This document shows, piece by piece, positions 12,026 through 23,707 of a DNA stretch of 64,000 nucleotides (position 1 is its first letter; every line of letters begins with the position of its first letter). The notes under the pieces were generated by a model, which saw nothing but the letters and a program-made list of their open reading frames with translations, ran no database searches and had not been told where the DNA came from. The translations under genes and the position numbers were made by a program. Origin of the DNA: Epiperipatus broadwayi (lineage: Eukaryota; Onychophora; Udeonychophora; Euonychophora; Peripatidae); NCBI GenBank assembly GCA_028023455.1, contig JAQFVV010000002.1, forward strand, positions 32,683,725-32,747,724, written 5' to 3'.

Positions 12026-12746
12026 TGATGTGTATGTTTAAATGCATATACAGATATATATATATAATTGTAAAAACGTATAGAGAGAAAAGTAATACGT
12101 TAAAAATATAACAGAACTTGAAAAGATTTTTTCTTTTAAAGTAGAAATTAAAAATTATAGTCCTTAGATTAGAAAAAGATTAATTTCTAAAATGAACAGT
12201 CGACTAATTAAAAAGAGTAGAATAACTCGTTATTCAAATGAAACAAATTAAGCAATTCGTCTTAGATTCCCTTTTAAGATAACGATAATCTACAAATAAC
12301 TGATTAATTAAAAAGGAAAAAAGATAATATTAAAATTCTGATGGAACATGGAAAGGAACAATCACCTGATCAGATGGGCACAGGACTAACTAATCATTTG
12401 AAGGGATTCAGAGTCAATGAACTGCCTTTAGTACTAATTGGAAGAAGAAGAGAGACTCTTAATTTTTGGATCTTCATCTGTGCACACGGATATATATGTT
12501 GGAACAGATCGACCCCCATGGCCCAGTGACTTCAAATGCGGAGAGCTGACCTCCAAACATGAGAACAGTCAGCTAGGATACTTACAGGTCAGAATTTATC
12601 TATGTCTTCAGGCTTTATAATGTAAATGATTATATATATGTAAATAATTAAACACTATTAAGGATCATAAGGAAAGAATTACTTAAATATTAACTGTTAG
12701 TTTTGATTTGCACTCATGCGAATTACACTGTTAAATCAGCTACACA
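12026..12746 (+). repeat. 5' LTR of Ty3/Gypsy element
   Basis: This 721-bp segment begins TGATGTGTATG, ends CAGCTACACA, and is repeated with scattered changes at 14546-15267. The TG...CA ends, the gag start downstream and the purine-rich segment before the second copy identify it as an LTR. Shortly after its end comes TTGGCACAGTCACAG, which resembles Gypsy-type primer-binding sites; this is a tentative reading. Divergence from the 3' LTR shows an old insertion. Confidence 0.85.
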
Positions 12747-12821
12747 GCAATTGGCACAGTCACAGTTGTAATTTGGACCATTAATTAAAAGAATGTTTAA
12801 ATTTAGGTAAAAGACTAGGCA

Positions 12822-13112
12822 ATGCAAATAGCAATCAGTGAAATTGATGTCAGCAAGGCAAGGAGTTGGCCCCTGTATGTCCAATGTATAGAAAAGTACT
12901 TATTTACTAATAAAGTTAAAGATGATATATATAAGATTGTTTCATTATTATGCTTTGCTGGAAAAGGCATTATTCAGATAGCCAACAGGTTCATCGAACC
13001 TCTAACTCCTGAAGATTGTACCTACGATCAGATTAAAGAGTGTTTGTCAAACCATTTTAACCCCCAACACTCGAGGCATGTCACTAGACTACAATTCCAA
13101 GCCAGGAACTAA
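12822..13112 (+). pseudogene. Gypsy-type Gag fragment
   Basis: The 96-residue reading has the layout of the retrotransposon Gag core: WPLYVQCIEKYLFTNKVKD, a leucine-rich LLCFAGKG step, then PLTPEDCTYDQIKECLSNHF and a basic RLQFQARN end. It stops early. The downstream frame at 13442-13548 then shows CFCCGKKDHKTSNC (CX2CX4HX4C zinc knuckle) and a second, altered knuckle, so Gag is interrupted by stops and frameshifts. In an intact element Gag packages RNA. Domain identity is firm, function is lost. Confidence 0.8.
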
Positions 13113-13639
13113 GATTGGGATGAAAGTATAAAAGATTAAGATAGTGTTCTACATAATTTAGCAAAGAATTGTATCTACAGATCTTCCTAGATGAAGCCCT
13201 CCTGGAACAATTGCTTACTTGTATGTGCAATGATAATTTATGGGAATAACTGTTGGCTATAAGCGATTTAGATAGATTACATTGAAGCTATAAAATGTGG
13301 AATAGCTTAATAACTCGTGATTGAACAATCTCGTAAATTTTTCAAGTGCAAAAATAACAGCAAATCGCAAACAGATGTTTGTAAAACCATAAGCAAAGAT
13401 TTATTGAAAAATAATGAAATAGTGCTAACAGTGAAATTGAGTTTATATGTTTCTGCTGTGGCAAAAAGGATCACAAAACCAGCAATTGCTGTTATAAAAG
13501 TGAGCGGAATAAATGTAAGAAAAAAGGGTACTTGGAAAAAAAGTGTAAAGAGAAAAGTGATAGTTATAAATGCACCCAGCAAAGCAGGAAGTCAGTATAC
13601 AAAGGTGAAAAAATGTCCACTACTGATGACAAGATTATG

Positions 13640-14420
13640 TTACAACTAAAGCTGTGTGACCACCCCATATTTATGAAAATTTAGCGGAATATTATTGATG
13701 TCAGTCTGTGATTGGTATACCCTGTCTTTCAAGATTAAGAAAAGACACATTGCACAAAAGACTGGTCTAAATGTGCATGATATAAAGGGTGAGTCCATTA
13801 GAATAAAGGGAGTTGTTCAAGTACCGATATGTGAAAGTCAGGGCAAAATTATTATACTACCCCTATACATAGTACACGCTCCATAAAACCTATATTAGGT
13901 TGAGACTGGTTCAGAAAAATGGGGGTTAAAATATTCTCTAAAAAAATAGAGATACTCAAAGACAAAAAACCTTTCCAGAATCCAGGAGGTATCAAAAGCA
14001 GGTCTGAGAAGATCCAGAATAACCAGGAGAACAAACAAACTATAAAGACATACTAAAAGCAAGAGTAAAAAACAAAGTTGTTGCTCATTGGACAGCTGAA
14101 GACAGTGGCTATAAATGGATTATGAAGCAGATTTGTGATGGCTGGCCAAAGCAGTGCCCCACTTTCCTTCACAAAGAACTGTGGAACACCTAAGAACAAC
14201 TGTTGGTACAAAAAGGCTGCATTCTGCATTATGAAAGGTGATTGTATGCTGATTCCAGTCAAGGATAAGCAGCATACAGTCAAGTAGCTGCAGAATAGTC
14301 AATGAGACATCGGCAGAGGAAAAGTGCTAGAACTTAGTTATGTCTGGTGGCCAGATATTAGAGCAGACCTGAGGGAACATAAAAATAATTATGATGCTCA
14401 AACAACTACATCCCTGGAGT
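13640..14420 (+). pseudogene. Gypsy Pol remnants: protease tail and integrase zinc-finger region
   Basis: Around 13695-13886 the reading ends GKIIILPLYIVHAP, like the C-terminal half of a Gypsy aspartic protease followed by the LGxDW-type segment (PILG*DWFRKMG at about 13890-13925). At about 14090-14290 a second block resembles the segment before integrase (LWNT, CIMKGDCMLIPVKDKQHTV). It is followed at about 14308-14405 by SYVWWPDIRADLREHKNN, the usual motif of the integrase zinc-binding domain. Everything between, including the polymerase, is gone, so the join is a large deletion of pol. Many stops are present. Confidence 0.7.
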
Positions 14421-14545
14421 TTATACCTAGTGAGTAAAACAATGCACATCAGCGTTCTACAAAAAAGTTAAAGAACTCCACGTTCTCTAATAACACATAT
14501 TAAGTTCTGAAATTAAAACCTCATCTCTGAACTTGGGGGAAATAA

Positions 14546-15267
14546 TGATATGTATGTGTATGTTTAAATATACATACATATATAGATATAATTGTGAAAA
14601 CTTATAGAGAGAAAAGTAATAAGTTAAAAATATTACAGAACTTGAAAAGATTTATTCTTTTAAAGTAAAAATTAAAAATTATAGTCTTTAGATTAGAAAA
14701 AGATTAATTTCTAAAATGAATAATAGACTAATTAATAAGTAGAATGTCATTATTCAAATGAAACAAATTAAGGAATTCGATTTAGATTCCCTTTTAAGAT
14801 AATGACAATCTACAAATAATTGATTAATTAAAAAGGCACAAAGATAATACTGAAATTCTGATGGAACATGGAAAGGAACAATCACCTGATCAGATGGGCA
14901 GAGGACTAACCAATCATTTTCAGGGATTCAGAGACAATGAACTCCATTTTTGAAGAAGAGAGTCTTTTAATCCTTGGAGCTTCATCTGTGCACATGGACA
15001 TATGTTGGAGCAGATCGTCTCCCATGGCACAGTGACTTCAATTTTGGAGAGCTAATCTCCGAACATGGGAACAGTCACCCAGGACATTTAAAGGTCGTAT
15101 TGATCTTAATTATTATTTGTATCTGCCTTCAGGCTTTATAATGTAAATGATTATATATATGTAAATAATTAAATGCTATTAAGGATTGTAAGGAAAGAAT
15201 TACATAAATATTAACTGTTAGTATTGATTTGTACTCGTGGGAAATATACTATTAAATCAGCTAGACA
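14546..15267 (+). repeat. 3' LTR of Ty3/Gypsy element
   Basis: This 722-bp copy of the 5' LTR begins TGATATGTATG and ends CAGCTAGACA. Both copies share long blocks such as GGAACAATCACCTGATCAGA and TCAGGCTTTATAATGTAAAT. Point changes and small indels separate the two. Confidence 0.85.
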
Positions 15268-15269
15268 TA

Positions 15270-16375
15270 GCAGAAAAAATAAAAAAGGAGTACTATTAAA
15301 ATCTACTCCCCCCCCCTCCCTATTCATATGCATAATGTATTTGTATATATTTTTTAAAGTTTTGCTCAAACATTGAGTTTGTTTAGGTAGTTATCAGATA
15401 TATATAAATAAGTCTTTAATTCGTGAGTTACATATTTTATCTCCCCCCCCCTAAAGTTTAAATCACTGTGTGAAATATCCTTAGACTCATGCATGACATT
15501 AATCTATACATGTACATATACACACATACTATAATGTGAGATACGGTAGCAATTTTTTGTTACGGGAGTAACAGTACAAAACAACAATGGATGATAATTA
15601 AATTGTTGCATCAGGAGTCTTATTTGAATCAATTAAATCTATTTCCTAGCAGATCACATAGCATAGATCAATGGTTCTCAATCTTTGTAGAATTGTGGAA
15701 CACATTTCACTTATCAAACTGTTTTTTCTGCTTATGTTGCATTTCCCAAAGTCGTTTAAAGTAATATTTGTTCTTAGATGACAGATGTTCAGGCAAATGT
15801 CACTTTAATTTAGCAGGAACTATTGCACTATTCGAAAGCTTATCGCTGCATACAAGGCATAATGGAATTGGATAATTTTTATCACCCATCCAAGTAAATT
15901 CAAAATTTAAATATTCTTCTTCATATAGGCAATTAACTTTTCATTATTTGGATTTACTCTTAGTGTTTTCAACAAGATCAACTGTACCGTTTTTACTAGT
16001 ATTAGCAACAGTATCTTCCGTACATTTATTTTCAAGATTTTCTTCACAGTAACATTATCTCATTATAAATTTATCCATTATGTGGACAAAGTACTTATTA
16101 AATTGATTTATTGTGCTACAAATGCAACATCCCAATAAAACACTACAATTATTTATTTTAAAATAAATGTTTACCTGATATCTAAATAATATACAAATTA
16201 CACGGCAAGTGGGTGAGCAGTTCATTTATAGATATTACATTTTGACCATTTGAAAATAACAGACAATATAAATTCAGGTCATTCAAACAACAACATATGT
16301 GCATGACTCCAGGTTACACAGGCAGCCACAGCATATAAATACTGCCAGTCACACAAAAAATGCATGGCTACAATA
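15270..16375. other. AT-rich region with C-runs
   Basis: No gene recognised. Runs of 8 Cs occur near 15310 and 15445. The rest is A+T-rich and unexplained. Confidence 0.4.
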
Positions 16376-16396
16376 ATACAGAGCTATCTGTTATTA

Positions 16397-16504
16397 AACA
16401 AGGCAAAACTCTCCATACAGTAGTGCCACCAGAGTAATCAATGGATGCCAGAAGGCATCCATTATTCCCAGACTAGTATAAGAGATGGTGATCATATGAT
16501 GTTT
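16397..16504 (+). repeat. Short FBD retroposon, copy 3
   Basis: The unit begins with the FBD outer end (GGCAAAACTCTCCATACAGT), continues through part of the left arm to CCCAGACTAG, then jumps straight to the constant tail (ATAAGAGATGGTGATCATAT). The 17-bp direct repeats AGAGCTATCTGTTATTA at 16380-16396 and 16505-16521 are exact. The jump falls a few bases from the predicted hammerhead cleavage position of full copies. Confidence 0.85.
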
Positions 16505-16524
16505 AGAGCTATCTGTTATTATTT

Positions 16525-18430
16525 CTACAATTTCTTTTTCGTGGAACACATGGAGTGTGTTTATGGAATACCAGTGTGTTATAAAACATGCTTTGAGAAC
16601 CAATTGACATAGATCTGTAGGCATTTCTAAGATATACTTTAAAAAAAGTTTAACTTATACATCTGCTTATTTTTAATCTAGACTTTCATGTTTCTTTTTT
16701 ATTTTTCTCCATCTTATTTTTATCCTGTTCATAATAATATTGCAATGTTACTTTAAATATTTTTTTATTTGTATTTCTTTCTTTGAGTTTATAAAATATT
16801 ATTAAGGGCCCCTGTGCAGTATTCCTTGGTTGTAATAATCTTATAAATAGCTAGAGTTCTGGTTTTTTATTCCGTTTTAAAAAATGTATTCATTTAATAT
16901 TTATAAGAAAAATAAATATTTAAAATTATAAAAAATCTACCAATGTGCAATTCACAAAAAATTTCACAGTACATATTTGTCTGTGGCAGTTTCTTTATTA
17001 TTAAGTTTTCCTGAGTATTGTTTGTTGTTTTTTTTTTCATTTCAATTTTAAAAAGAAAATTGGATTAACATCTCTGTAACCTCATGTGAAAAGCAGTGTT
17101 CCACTAGATAAAGGCTGCAATAATATTAGCATCTATATTCCAGTATTTTAAATTGTTGCAAGTTTACAAATAACTACGTTTCTTTACTCAGCGAATTTTG
17201 AATTAACATGTGATACAGAAATATTTTTCCACTTCAAATTATCATCATGGTCTATTTCTTTCAAATTAGGAGCAATAACAATTCATCAAAATTAAAGTGT
17301 ATTGCTACTTTTAAAATTTCTCTAAACATATTCATATTTAGTTCAAAGTGTAGAATTAGAGTTAATGGAGAAACTTTTAATTAATACGTTTATATGTAGA
17401 TAATTTTTTTGATTCTACTGTTTTTTATCTTCATATCAGTGTGTATACTTTTGATTTTAATGAAGTAGATTTTTATCTTCAGTGGTAACCAGCTGATGTT
17501 TTTGTATTTTATCAGCCGACTTGGTTTTTAAATCTTTAATACGAGTGCCCAAACCCAAAAAACTTATTTGGATTGATTGGATTTCAAAAAAATCACAACA
17601 ATCATCGGTTCCATCAATAACAACAACATTTTTATTTTCAAACAACAAAAAAACAAAAAAAAAAAATCTCACTTGTAAGTGAAATCAAATATAAAAGAAT
17701 AATAACACTGTAAGAACAAAAATGTCTTTTGAAATTACCAGTTGTGTACACCCATCTCATCAAGAATGTGAAATTTGGTGTGAATCTGCCACTTCGCGCT
17801 ATGAAAAAAGTCTTTCCATATTTCTAGCAGCTTCCAAGGTGCATAGGGAAGTGTGCTGACAGGGTCATAATTATTACTACGCAATACTACTACAGTTGGT
17901 GTGCGAGACAATGATTTTGAAAAGAGATTTCAACACTTGTGTGAAATTGAACAACAGAACTCTCATATCAAATGGTAACAAACTATCATTACTGAACATA
18001 CGCATAAAGCGTGGCCACACATAGCTAGGTATATGATTTCTGTACTTTTGCATAGACAACAACATCATAATGTGGACTATAAATGGCTATTACGAAGGTA
18101 GTGTTGTAGTAGCCATAGTTTTGGCTGCATAAATGGCATATTTTTGTGTTTTTGCACAGAAACAGCACCATCAAGCGATGTACGGCTGCTAGTAGACAAG
18201 TACCTTAATTTTCAGTTCATGTGTATATACATATAGCAAGTGTGTGAAAACACATCATGCATATACATTAATGTTTGTATAAATTGCTTATTTAATACTC
18301 GACCTAAATAATATTTATGGACACACACACATAAAAAGGTTGACTCATTCATATTAACAGCATTTGGAAAGTTGGTCATTCCAGTGCTTAAATATACAGT
18401 AGTTTGAAATATTATATTATGTATATGTAT
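16525..18430. other. Region with no recognised gene
   Basis: Mostly A+T-rich. The part 17690-18200 is less A+T-rich and contains paired words (TACTACGCAATACTACTACA and inverted relatives near 18100), possibly a decayed DNA transposon. A 63-aa minus-strand reading at 17877-18068 matches nothing I recognise. Confidence 0.35.
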
Positions 18431-18433
18431 AAA

Positions 18434-18687
18434 ATAATGCAGAGACTTCAGACCATTCAACGATGTATGGAGAGATGTATGTTAGGACTAACAAAAAGAG
18501 ATCGAAAATAAAATACATGGGTGAGAGAACAAATAGAATGTTATGATATCATTGAAAGAATTAAGAGATTGAAGTGGAGTTGGGCTAGACATCTTTCTAG
18601 AAGAGATGATAGTAGAAGCACAGTTGAAATCTTAAATGGGATTCCAAGAGATTATAAAAGACCTAGAAAGAGACCACATGTGAGATG
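18434..18687 (+). pseudogene. RTE-like LINE, short internal fragment
   Basis: The nucleotide sequence (CAGAGACTTCAGACCATTCA, then AAGTGGAGTTGGGCTAGACA) parallels 52.52-52.76 kb of the longer RTE copy. It encodes the region after the RT domain (LQTTQRSMER-like to WAGHI-like) with several stops. Neither the RT core nor the GAT-repeat end is present, so this is a truncated dead fragment. Confidence 0.75.
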
Positions 18688-19164
18688 TTAATATAAAAGT
18701 AGTACCTTAATCAATAGTATCCAAACAATGAATCTGATTCATGCATGATTAAATAATTCATAAAAAACATATAATACATCTTATAACTTCTTTTTAAAAA
18801 CAGTTTCTATACAGAGTTGATCAAATTACATATTTATTAAGTGCTTTTATTTAAGTTAGAAATTCTGTGTGGTTGCTTTGTTTGTTTAGAATAAATTTCG
18901 AAATCAAAAATGAGGGTAGTTATTTCAAATGGATTTCCTTTAAATTTTTTATGTGTTGTAAATCATTGGCAATACAATATGATAATGAAATATTTCAGGA
19001 TGATATCCTCATTTGGTTATTGTAGAGGTGTTAGTAGACCAAATTGCAAATATGCTGATATTGGTTTAGTAAATTTTCAGAGATGTGTGTGAGAAGATGA
19101 TATATATTTAAAAAAAGTTAAAAAATGTTAATAATCCATTAAAATAGAAATAAAAACAAATCTT

Positions 19165-19430
19165 AGTGTTTTCCTGAAGGTTTGTGATGATGGTGTTTTA
19201 GTTGTATTTATATATTGAACTATTTCCATCATCTAATGTTAGAAAAATGTAACATGCAGGTTAGTATTTGCAGAAGGTTTCAAGAGGTATTATTCTCCCC
19301 TCTTAAGATGTTGCTGGCCTGACCAGTGACAGTATTAGTATGGGAATTGAACCTGGACCCTTTGATTCCTGAGTATTGAATTTTGAGGTAATGCTGTAAC
19401 TAACTGAGCTATCCTGCCAAAGGCAACAGT
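19165..19430 (-). repeat. FBB-family tRNA SINE, simple (non-dimer) copy
   Basis: On the minus strand a head reads GGATAGCTCAGTTAGTTACA (A box) and AGGTTCAATTCCC (B box). It is followed by GGCCAGCAACATCTTAAGAG, a perfect six-pair hairpin (AAGAGG/CCTCTT) next to GAAAC, and a tail ending CCATCATCACAAACCTTCAG. This copy fixes the direction and 3' end of the family, and shows that the palindromes at 2.0 and 25.3 kb are inverted dimers of it. Confidence 0.75.
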
Positions 19431-19559
19431 TAGTAGAAATTTCATATACCTATCTATGAGATTCCAACTGATTTCTCCACTTTTTCCTTAAGAGCAAAGT
19501 TGATTAGTGGTTTCTGTATATTATATATAGTCACACTAGGTTGACTTATGGGATTGTTT

Positions 19560-19850
19560 GCCACTGTCATGTGAGCAGCTTGTTTAAATTTTTTTCTTTG
19601 TACCTTTTCTTCTCTATCCAACTTTTTGTATTATTCCAATTGAACATATGTTCACTGGTACATACATGGTCTGCTACCTTAGATACATCTGCTTTTTCTC
19701 TTCTAATCATCAGTTTGTATTCTTGCAAATGCTTTTCAATGGAATGACAGGTTTCACCAATATATGTTTTTCCACATTCACATGGTATTTCATAGGTGCA
19801 GTTTTTTCTTTTCAGCATTTCAATTTTAAGCATTGTAGATGTTAGAATTC
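19560..19850 (-). pseudogene. Penelope-like element GIY-YIG endonuclease fragment
   Basis: The minus-strand reading contains YEIPCECGKTYIGETCHSIE, KHLQEYKLMIRR and VADHVCTSEHMFNWNNTKSW. That order is the GIY-YIG endonuclease of Penelope-like retroelements: conserved IPC/YIGET segment, Arg/His-rich helix and the HxF-W end. The domain nicks target DNA during insertion. The reverse transcriptase that should precede it is not present, so it is a fragment. An FBB SINE follows about 130 bp downstream on the same strand. Confidence 0.85.
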
Positions 19851-20039
19851 CTCATAGTGTGATATGGTTCTGGAAAGTTGTTATGATACACTGCAGTACC
19901 AATAGTTGTTTTTTTATGATTCTTTTGCTTGTCTATTTAAGGTTGATTGTAAAAGTTGTTTTATTTAAAATGGATGAATTTTTATTCTCTTGATTGTAAG
20001 AGTTGAAATTTTAAAAATGATTTTTTCATAACAAAATAA

Positions 20040-20160
20040 TGTTGACACAATTGGTAGAGTGCAGACTTGGGATCAGGAAGTCCCAAAATCGTTTCTGATA
20101 TTCGCAGGTATGGTGCTTGAACTTCTTATGAACTCCTGAGCTATATAACTATATGCCTTT
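20040..20160 (+). repeat. tRNA-derived SINE, family C copy
   Basis: AATTGGTAGAGTGCAGACTT is the A-box region, followed by a degenerate B box and the 3' section TTGAACTTCTTATGAACTCC then TGAGC. It is the best sense-strand example of the family C tail in this window. Confidence 0.65.
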
Positions 20161-20164
20161 TTAA

Positions 20165-20845
20165 TGCACATGAATTGCTTTATAATCTGTTTTAAATTTT
20201 TGAATTGGAATAATTACAAAAAATATCCAAATACTAAAAAAATAAAATAATATTGGAATCATTTTTTTTTATATAAAAATAAACTTTATTAATAGCAAAT
20301 TGTATACAATTATTAACATATATGTAAAAGAACAAATTTCAGTTAAATAACATTTTATATGCAACCTGAAAACATAGGCAATACAGCTGATGTTTCAAGA
20401 CATATGTAGAATAATTCAAATTTGAAGAAAGTAATAGGTAGGTGGATGTATACTTTATTCACAGTTTATACACTTTATGTCTAACTGTATAGAAGGATAA
20501 GCTTGCTTTGGATATTAATAACATTGTGAATTAATGCTGACATAATATACAATTCAAAAAAATATACTGCCAAATTTAGTTTATAGTTTTTGTAGGTAAG
20601 AATTTGAGAGCATTTAAATACATATTAAACTATTCTCTATTATTTTTTTTAAGAACTTAATATTTTTTGTTATCAAGTATTATAGTACAATGAGCAAGCC
20701 ACATGGTTCCAGGAATTGTTTTTTAATGTGGATTTTCTTTAAAATATTATACAAACTGTGGCAGTGTTTATTTTAATTAAAATTGGTATAATTATAAAAA
20801 AGATTTCAATACTAAAATGTTAAAAACAATATATATATATATATA
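20165..20845. other. AT-rich region with no recognised gene
   Basis: No ORFs or domains. Phrases such as AATTACAAAAAATATCCAAA at 20.2 kb and a relative near 20.78 kb hint at an outer pair of repeats around the following palindrome. Confidence 0.35.
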
Positions 20846-20846
20846 T

Positions 20847-21325
20847 GTAACTAAAACTAATAAATATAATGGTAATTAACTATTATATACAGTCTCAATC
20901 CGCAAAAGTACTTTCAGTTAATTCCTTAACCCTCCTCAACTGCCATTAAATTAAAAAATATATAATGGAAGCAGATATCATCAACCCAAATTCCATGAAT
21001 CCCAAATTTTAACATTAGCAGCTTGTCTATTAATTATATTCATTTTATTTCTATTCATTAAAATTGCTTTCTTAATTTTTCTTTTATTATGGTTTCTCTC
21101 TTCAAAATTAAGGAAGCAATTTTAATAAATAGAAATAAAATAAATATAATTAATAGACAAGCTGCTAACATTAAAATTCAGGATTCATAGGATTTGAGTT
21201 GTTTTTTTGAATTTAATAACAGTGGAGACAGGTTATGGAATTAACCAAAAAGTACTTCTGCAGATTGAAAGACTGTATGTAATAGTTTATCACTGTTATA
21301 TGTATTAGTTTTATTATTATTACAA
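20847..21325. repeat. Long foldback (about 480 bp)
   Basis: Left arm words GTAACTAAAACTAATAAATA, TATTATATACAGTCTCAATC and AGCAGCTTGTCTATTAATTA recur inverted on the right in mirror order (TAATTAATAGACAAGCTGCT, GATTGAAAGACTGTATGTAA, TTAGTTTTATTATTATTACA). The loop is small, near 21070-21110. It is non-coding, and the extent of pairing suggests a MITE or foldback transposon. Confidence 0.75.
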
Positions 21326-21357
21326 TTAGTTTTTTAATTAATGGACATTTTATTTGT

Positions 21358-21671
21358 ATTATACATCTATATAAAAAGTATTTTATAATAAATACATTTA
21401 TTTATTGTGCATTAAAAAGCCAAAAAAAAATTTTTTTTTAATTCAACAATAGAGTTTTTATATTTAACTTGAATTAAAGAATGAAGTGTCCAGAAATTAA
21501 TTAATTCAATTTCTAATTTTTACTAGTCTTTGAATTAATTAATTTCTAGACAGTCTGTGTTTTTATTTAAAATCAAATAAAAAAACAGTTGTGATTGAAA
21601 AAAAAAATTTTTATTTTTTTTAGTGCACAGTAAATAAAAGCTTTTGTTATAAAATATTTTTTATACATAAT
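21358..21671. repeat. Nested foldback (about 310 bp)
   Basis: TATACATCTATATAAAAAGT at the left mirrors TTTTTTATACATA at the right. AAAAAGCCAAAAAAAAATTT mirrors AATTTTTATTTTTTTTAGTG. The core AGAAATTAATTAATTCAA mirrors TTGAATTAATTAATTTCT. No coding content. Confidence 0.65.
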
Positions 21672-21674
21672 TTT

Positions 21675-22950
21675 TTTCACTAAAAATAAGAGGAAAATAT
21701 ATTTATGAAGAACAAAAAATTTATTTTCTTTTGAGATTTTTTTTACACAAGTAATGGTCTTGATTTCAGGTCTTTAATTTGCATGGCTCATTTACTTTTG
21801 AAGTAGTGGTCATTTTTCTGCTTTAGATCAGTTTTCTACCACTATGATATTGAAAGCCTACAGAAATTATTATATAAAAAAGTTTCACCACAACACATCA
21901 GCATGTTATTAATTATAAAATAAAGGTGAAACAAAATAGTTATTACACTGTCTTAATTGTTGTTAATGTAGTTTTTTTTTAAATAAAGTGATAAAACTGA
22001 TGAACTAACAATTATTAATTTATTAAATTAAAAAAAATCTGAAGGGATCAGGTTTTTTTCCAGGGAATGCAGTAAATATCAAAATTCTTTAGCTTATTTT
22101 TTTTTACAAAAAAAGTACAAACACCAAAGTGTTGATGATTTTAGTTTATTGTAATGTGGTTTCCACAGCATTTGTGAGATTATATTAAGGATATTTTTGG
22201 AATTTAAAAAAATATTATTTTTTTGCTAGTTTATTAAATATTTTTGATTATTTTTATACAATACTTAGATAATAATTATGTAAAACCAAAAGAATACATG
22301 TTTGTACTTTGATTTTATTCATATATGTTTTAACATAATTTTAAACCACAATGTAAGATGGACACAGATTTGTGAAACATTACATCATTAGTGTCAGAAT
22401 TGATAATGTATTAGAATCTTTTGAGATATTCTAAAAAGTATAAAACAGTTTTAAGATTTTAAAGTATAAATTTATAGCTTTATTAGACATTATCATTTTA
22501 AAAGTAAATTTAAAATAAAAAAGATTTTGTTAATTTTCTGAAAATTGTTTTCCTTCTGATCATTGAATAACATTTTTATGTCTTGTTTTATTATAGTTCA
22601 TATTTTAAATAATTGTAAAGTTCAAATATGATTTTTTAGAATGTTTTTCATGTGTAAAGTTAAATTAAAAAGAAATTGAGTTCAATTTATTGAATTTTTG
22701 TTATAAGAAATGAAAGGTTGAGAAGTGATAAAATTGTCACCAGGTTTAAGTTTGAAATGGAGGTTCTTTAACCATACTGGGGGGAGTTATCTTTTCAAGG
22801 TTTTGAAGGTCTAATAAAGTTGCCACTTGAGTTACTTAAGAGACGGTTAATTTATATATTGTTTATTAACTTTTCTCTTCATGAAAGCAGGCAACACTCT
22901 GGAAATTGGACAAATTGTTTCTGAGTCATGTTAACACATTCTTCAATAAT
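21675..22950. other. AT-rich region with no recognised gene
   Basis: Nothing beyond poly-A/T runs and chance ORFs. Confidence 0.4.
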
Positions 22951-23056
22951 AGAAGCAACAAATCACATTTCATTTTATGCTAGGTTTGGAGAATGCTACA
23001 TATATGGAAGATGATGGCAGATATATGTTATATAAATAATGGCAGATACATGTTAT

Positions 23057-23620
23057 AGTAGTTAAAATAAGAGTCATAGATCACATGACTGTATTCTCTT
23101 AAGCTTGTAAGTTATAAACAATGAGGATTGCCAATTTCCTCAACAAGCTTTATGATAAATGCTTAGCTAGAGAAAGCATTTGAAATATCTCTGTCAGGAA
23201 CCCTTCCCCAAACCCCTGACCATGGTTTCGTGCTTTGGCACTCCTCAGAGAGGTGCCAGGGTAGGTTCAGACACTAAATCTAAAAATACCAACCCAAAGC
23301 CAGCATTTAACTAAAAGTTATCTATTGAGTCGAAAATCTGAAATTTTCAGACACCTACATGTCTTCAAACCCAGCTATTCAACTCAAATAGCTATATGGG
23401 GCTGAGAGATCTTCAGCCATACCATATATTAATAATCTTAGCAATATAACATTGCATAAGACTTAAGGCAGAGACTATAAATAGTCAAAATAAGAGTCGT
23501 AGATCACATGACCTTATCTCTTAAGCTTGTAAGTTATAAACAATGAGGATTGCCAATTTCCTCAACAAGCTTTGTGATAAATGCTTAGCTAGAGAAAACA
23601 TTTGAAATATCTCTGTCAGG
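23057..23620 (+). repeat. Pair of about 145-bp direct repeats around a 275-bp spacer
   Basis: The segment AAAATAAGAGTCATAGATCA...AATATCTCTGTCAGG at 23057-23199 recurs at about 23474-23620 with a few changes. Between them is a less A+T-rich spacer starting AACCCTTCCCCAAACCCCTG. Two direct repeats around a short spacer could be a miniature LTR-type element or a duplicated insertion. The repeats do not have obvious TG...CA ends. Confidence 0.7.
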
Positions 23621-23707
23621 ATATTTGGATATGTTGATCAAGCTAGAATCACAAATTTGGTTTACTATCTTTACAGTGGGAATATACTAATAAGTATTTT
23701 CTGCACT

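Larger units (their letters stand above)
12026..15267 (+). mobile_element. Ty3/Gypsy LTR retrotransposon, internally deleted
   Basis: The element is two LTRs around only 1.8 kb of internal sequence, where an intact one would have roughly 4-5 kb. In order: Gag core, CCHC zinc knuckle, protease-like C-terminal part, then directly the pre-integrase segment and integrase zinc-finger region. Reverse transcriptase, RNase H and the integrase catalytic core are absent. A purine-rich stretch (CTTGGGGGAAATAA) sits just before the 3' LTR, as expected for a polypurine tract. I could not find a convincing target duplication. Confidence 0.85.

Noticed and set aside
17877-18068. 63-aa minus-strand ORF as a transposase remnant
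   Set aside because: Less A+T-rich than its surroundings and oddly repetitive, but no motif of any transposase family could be recognised.
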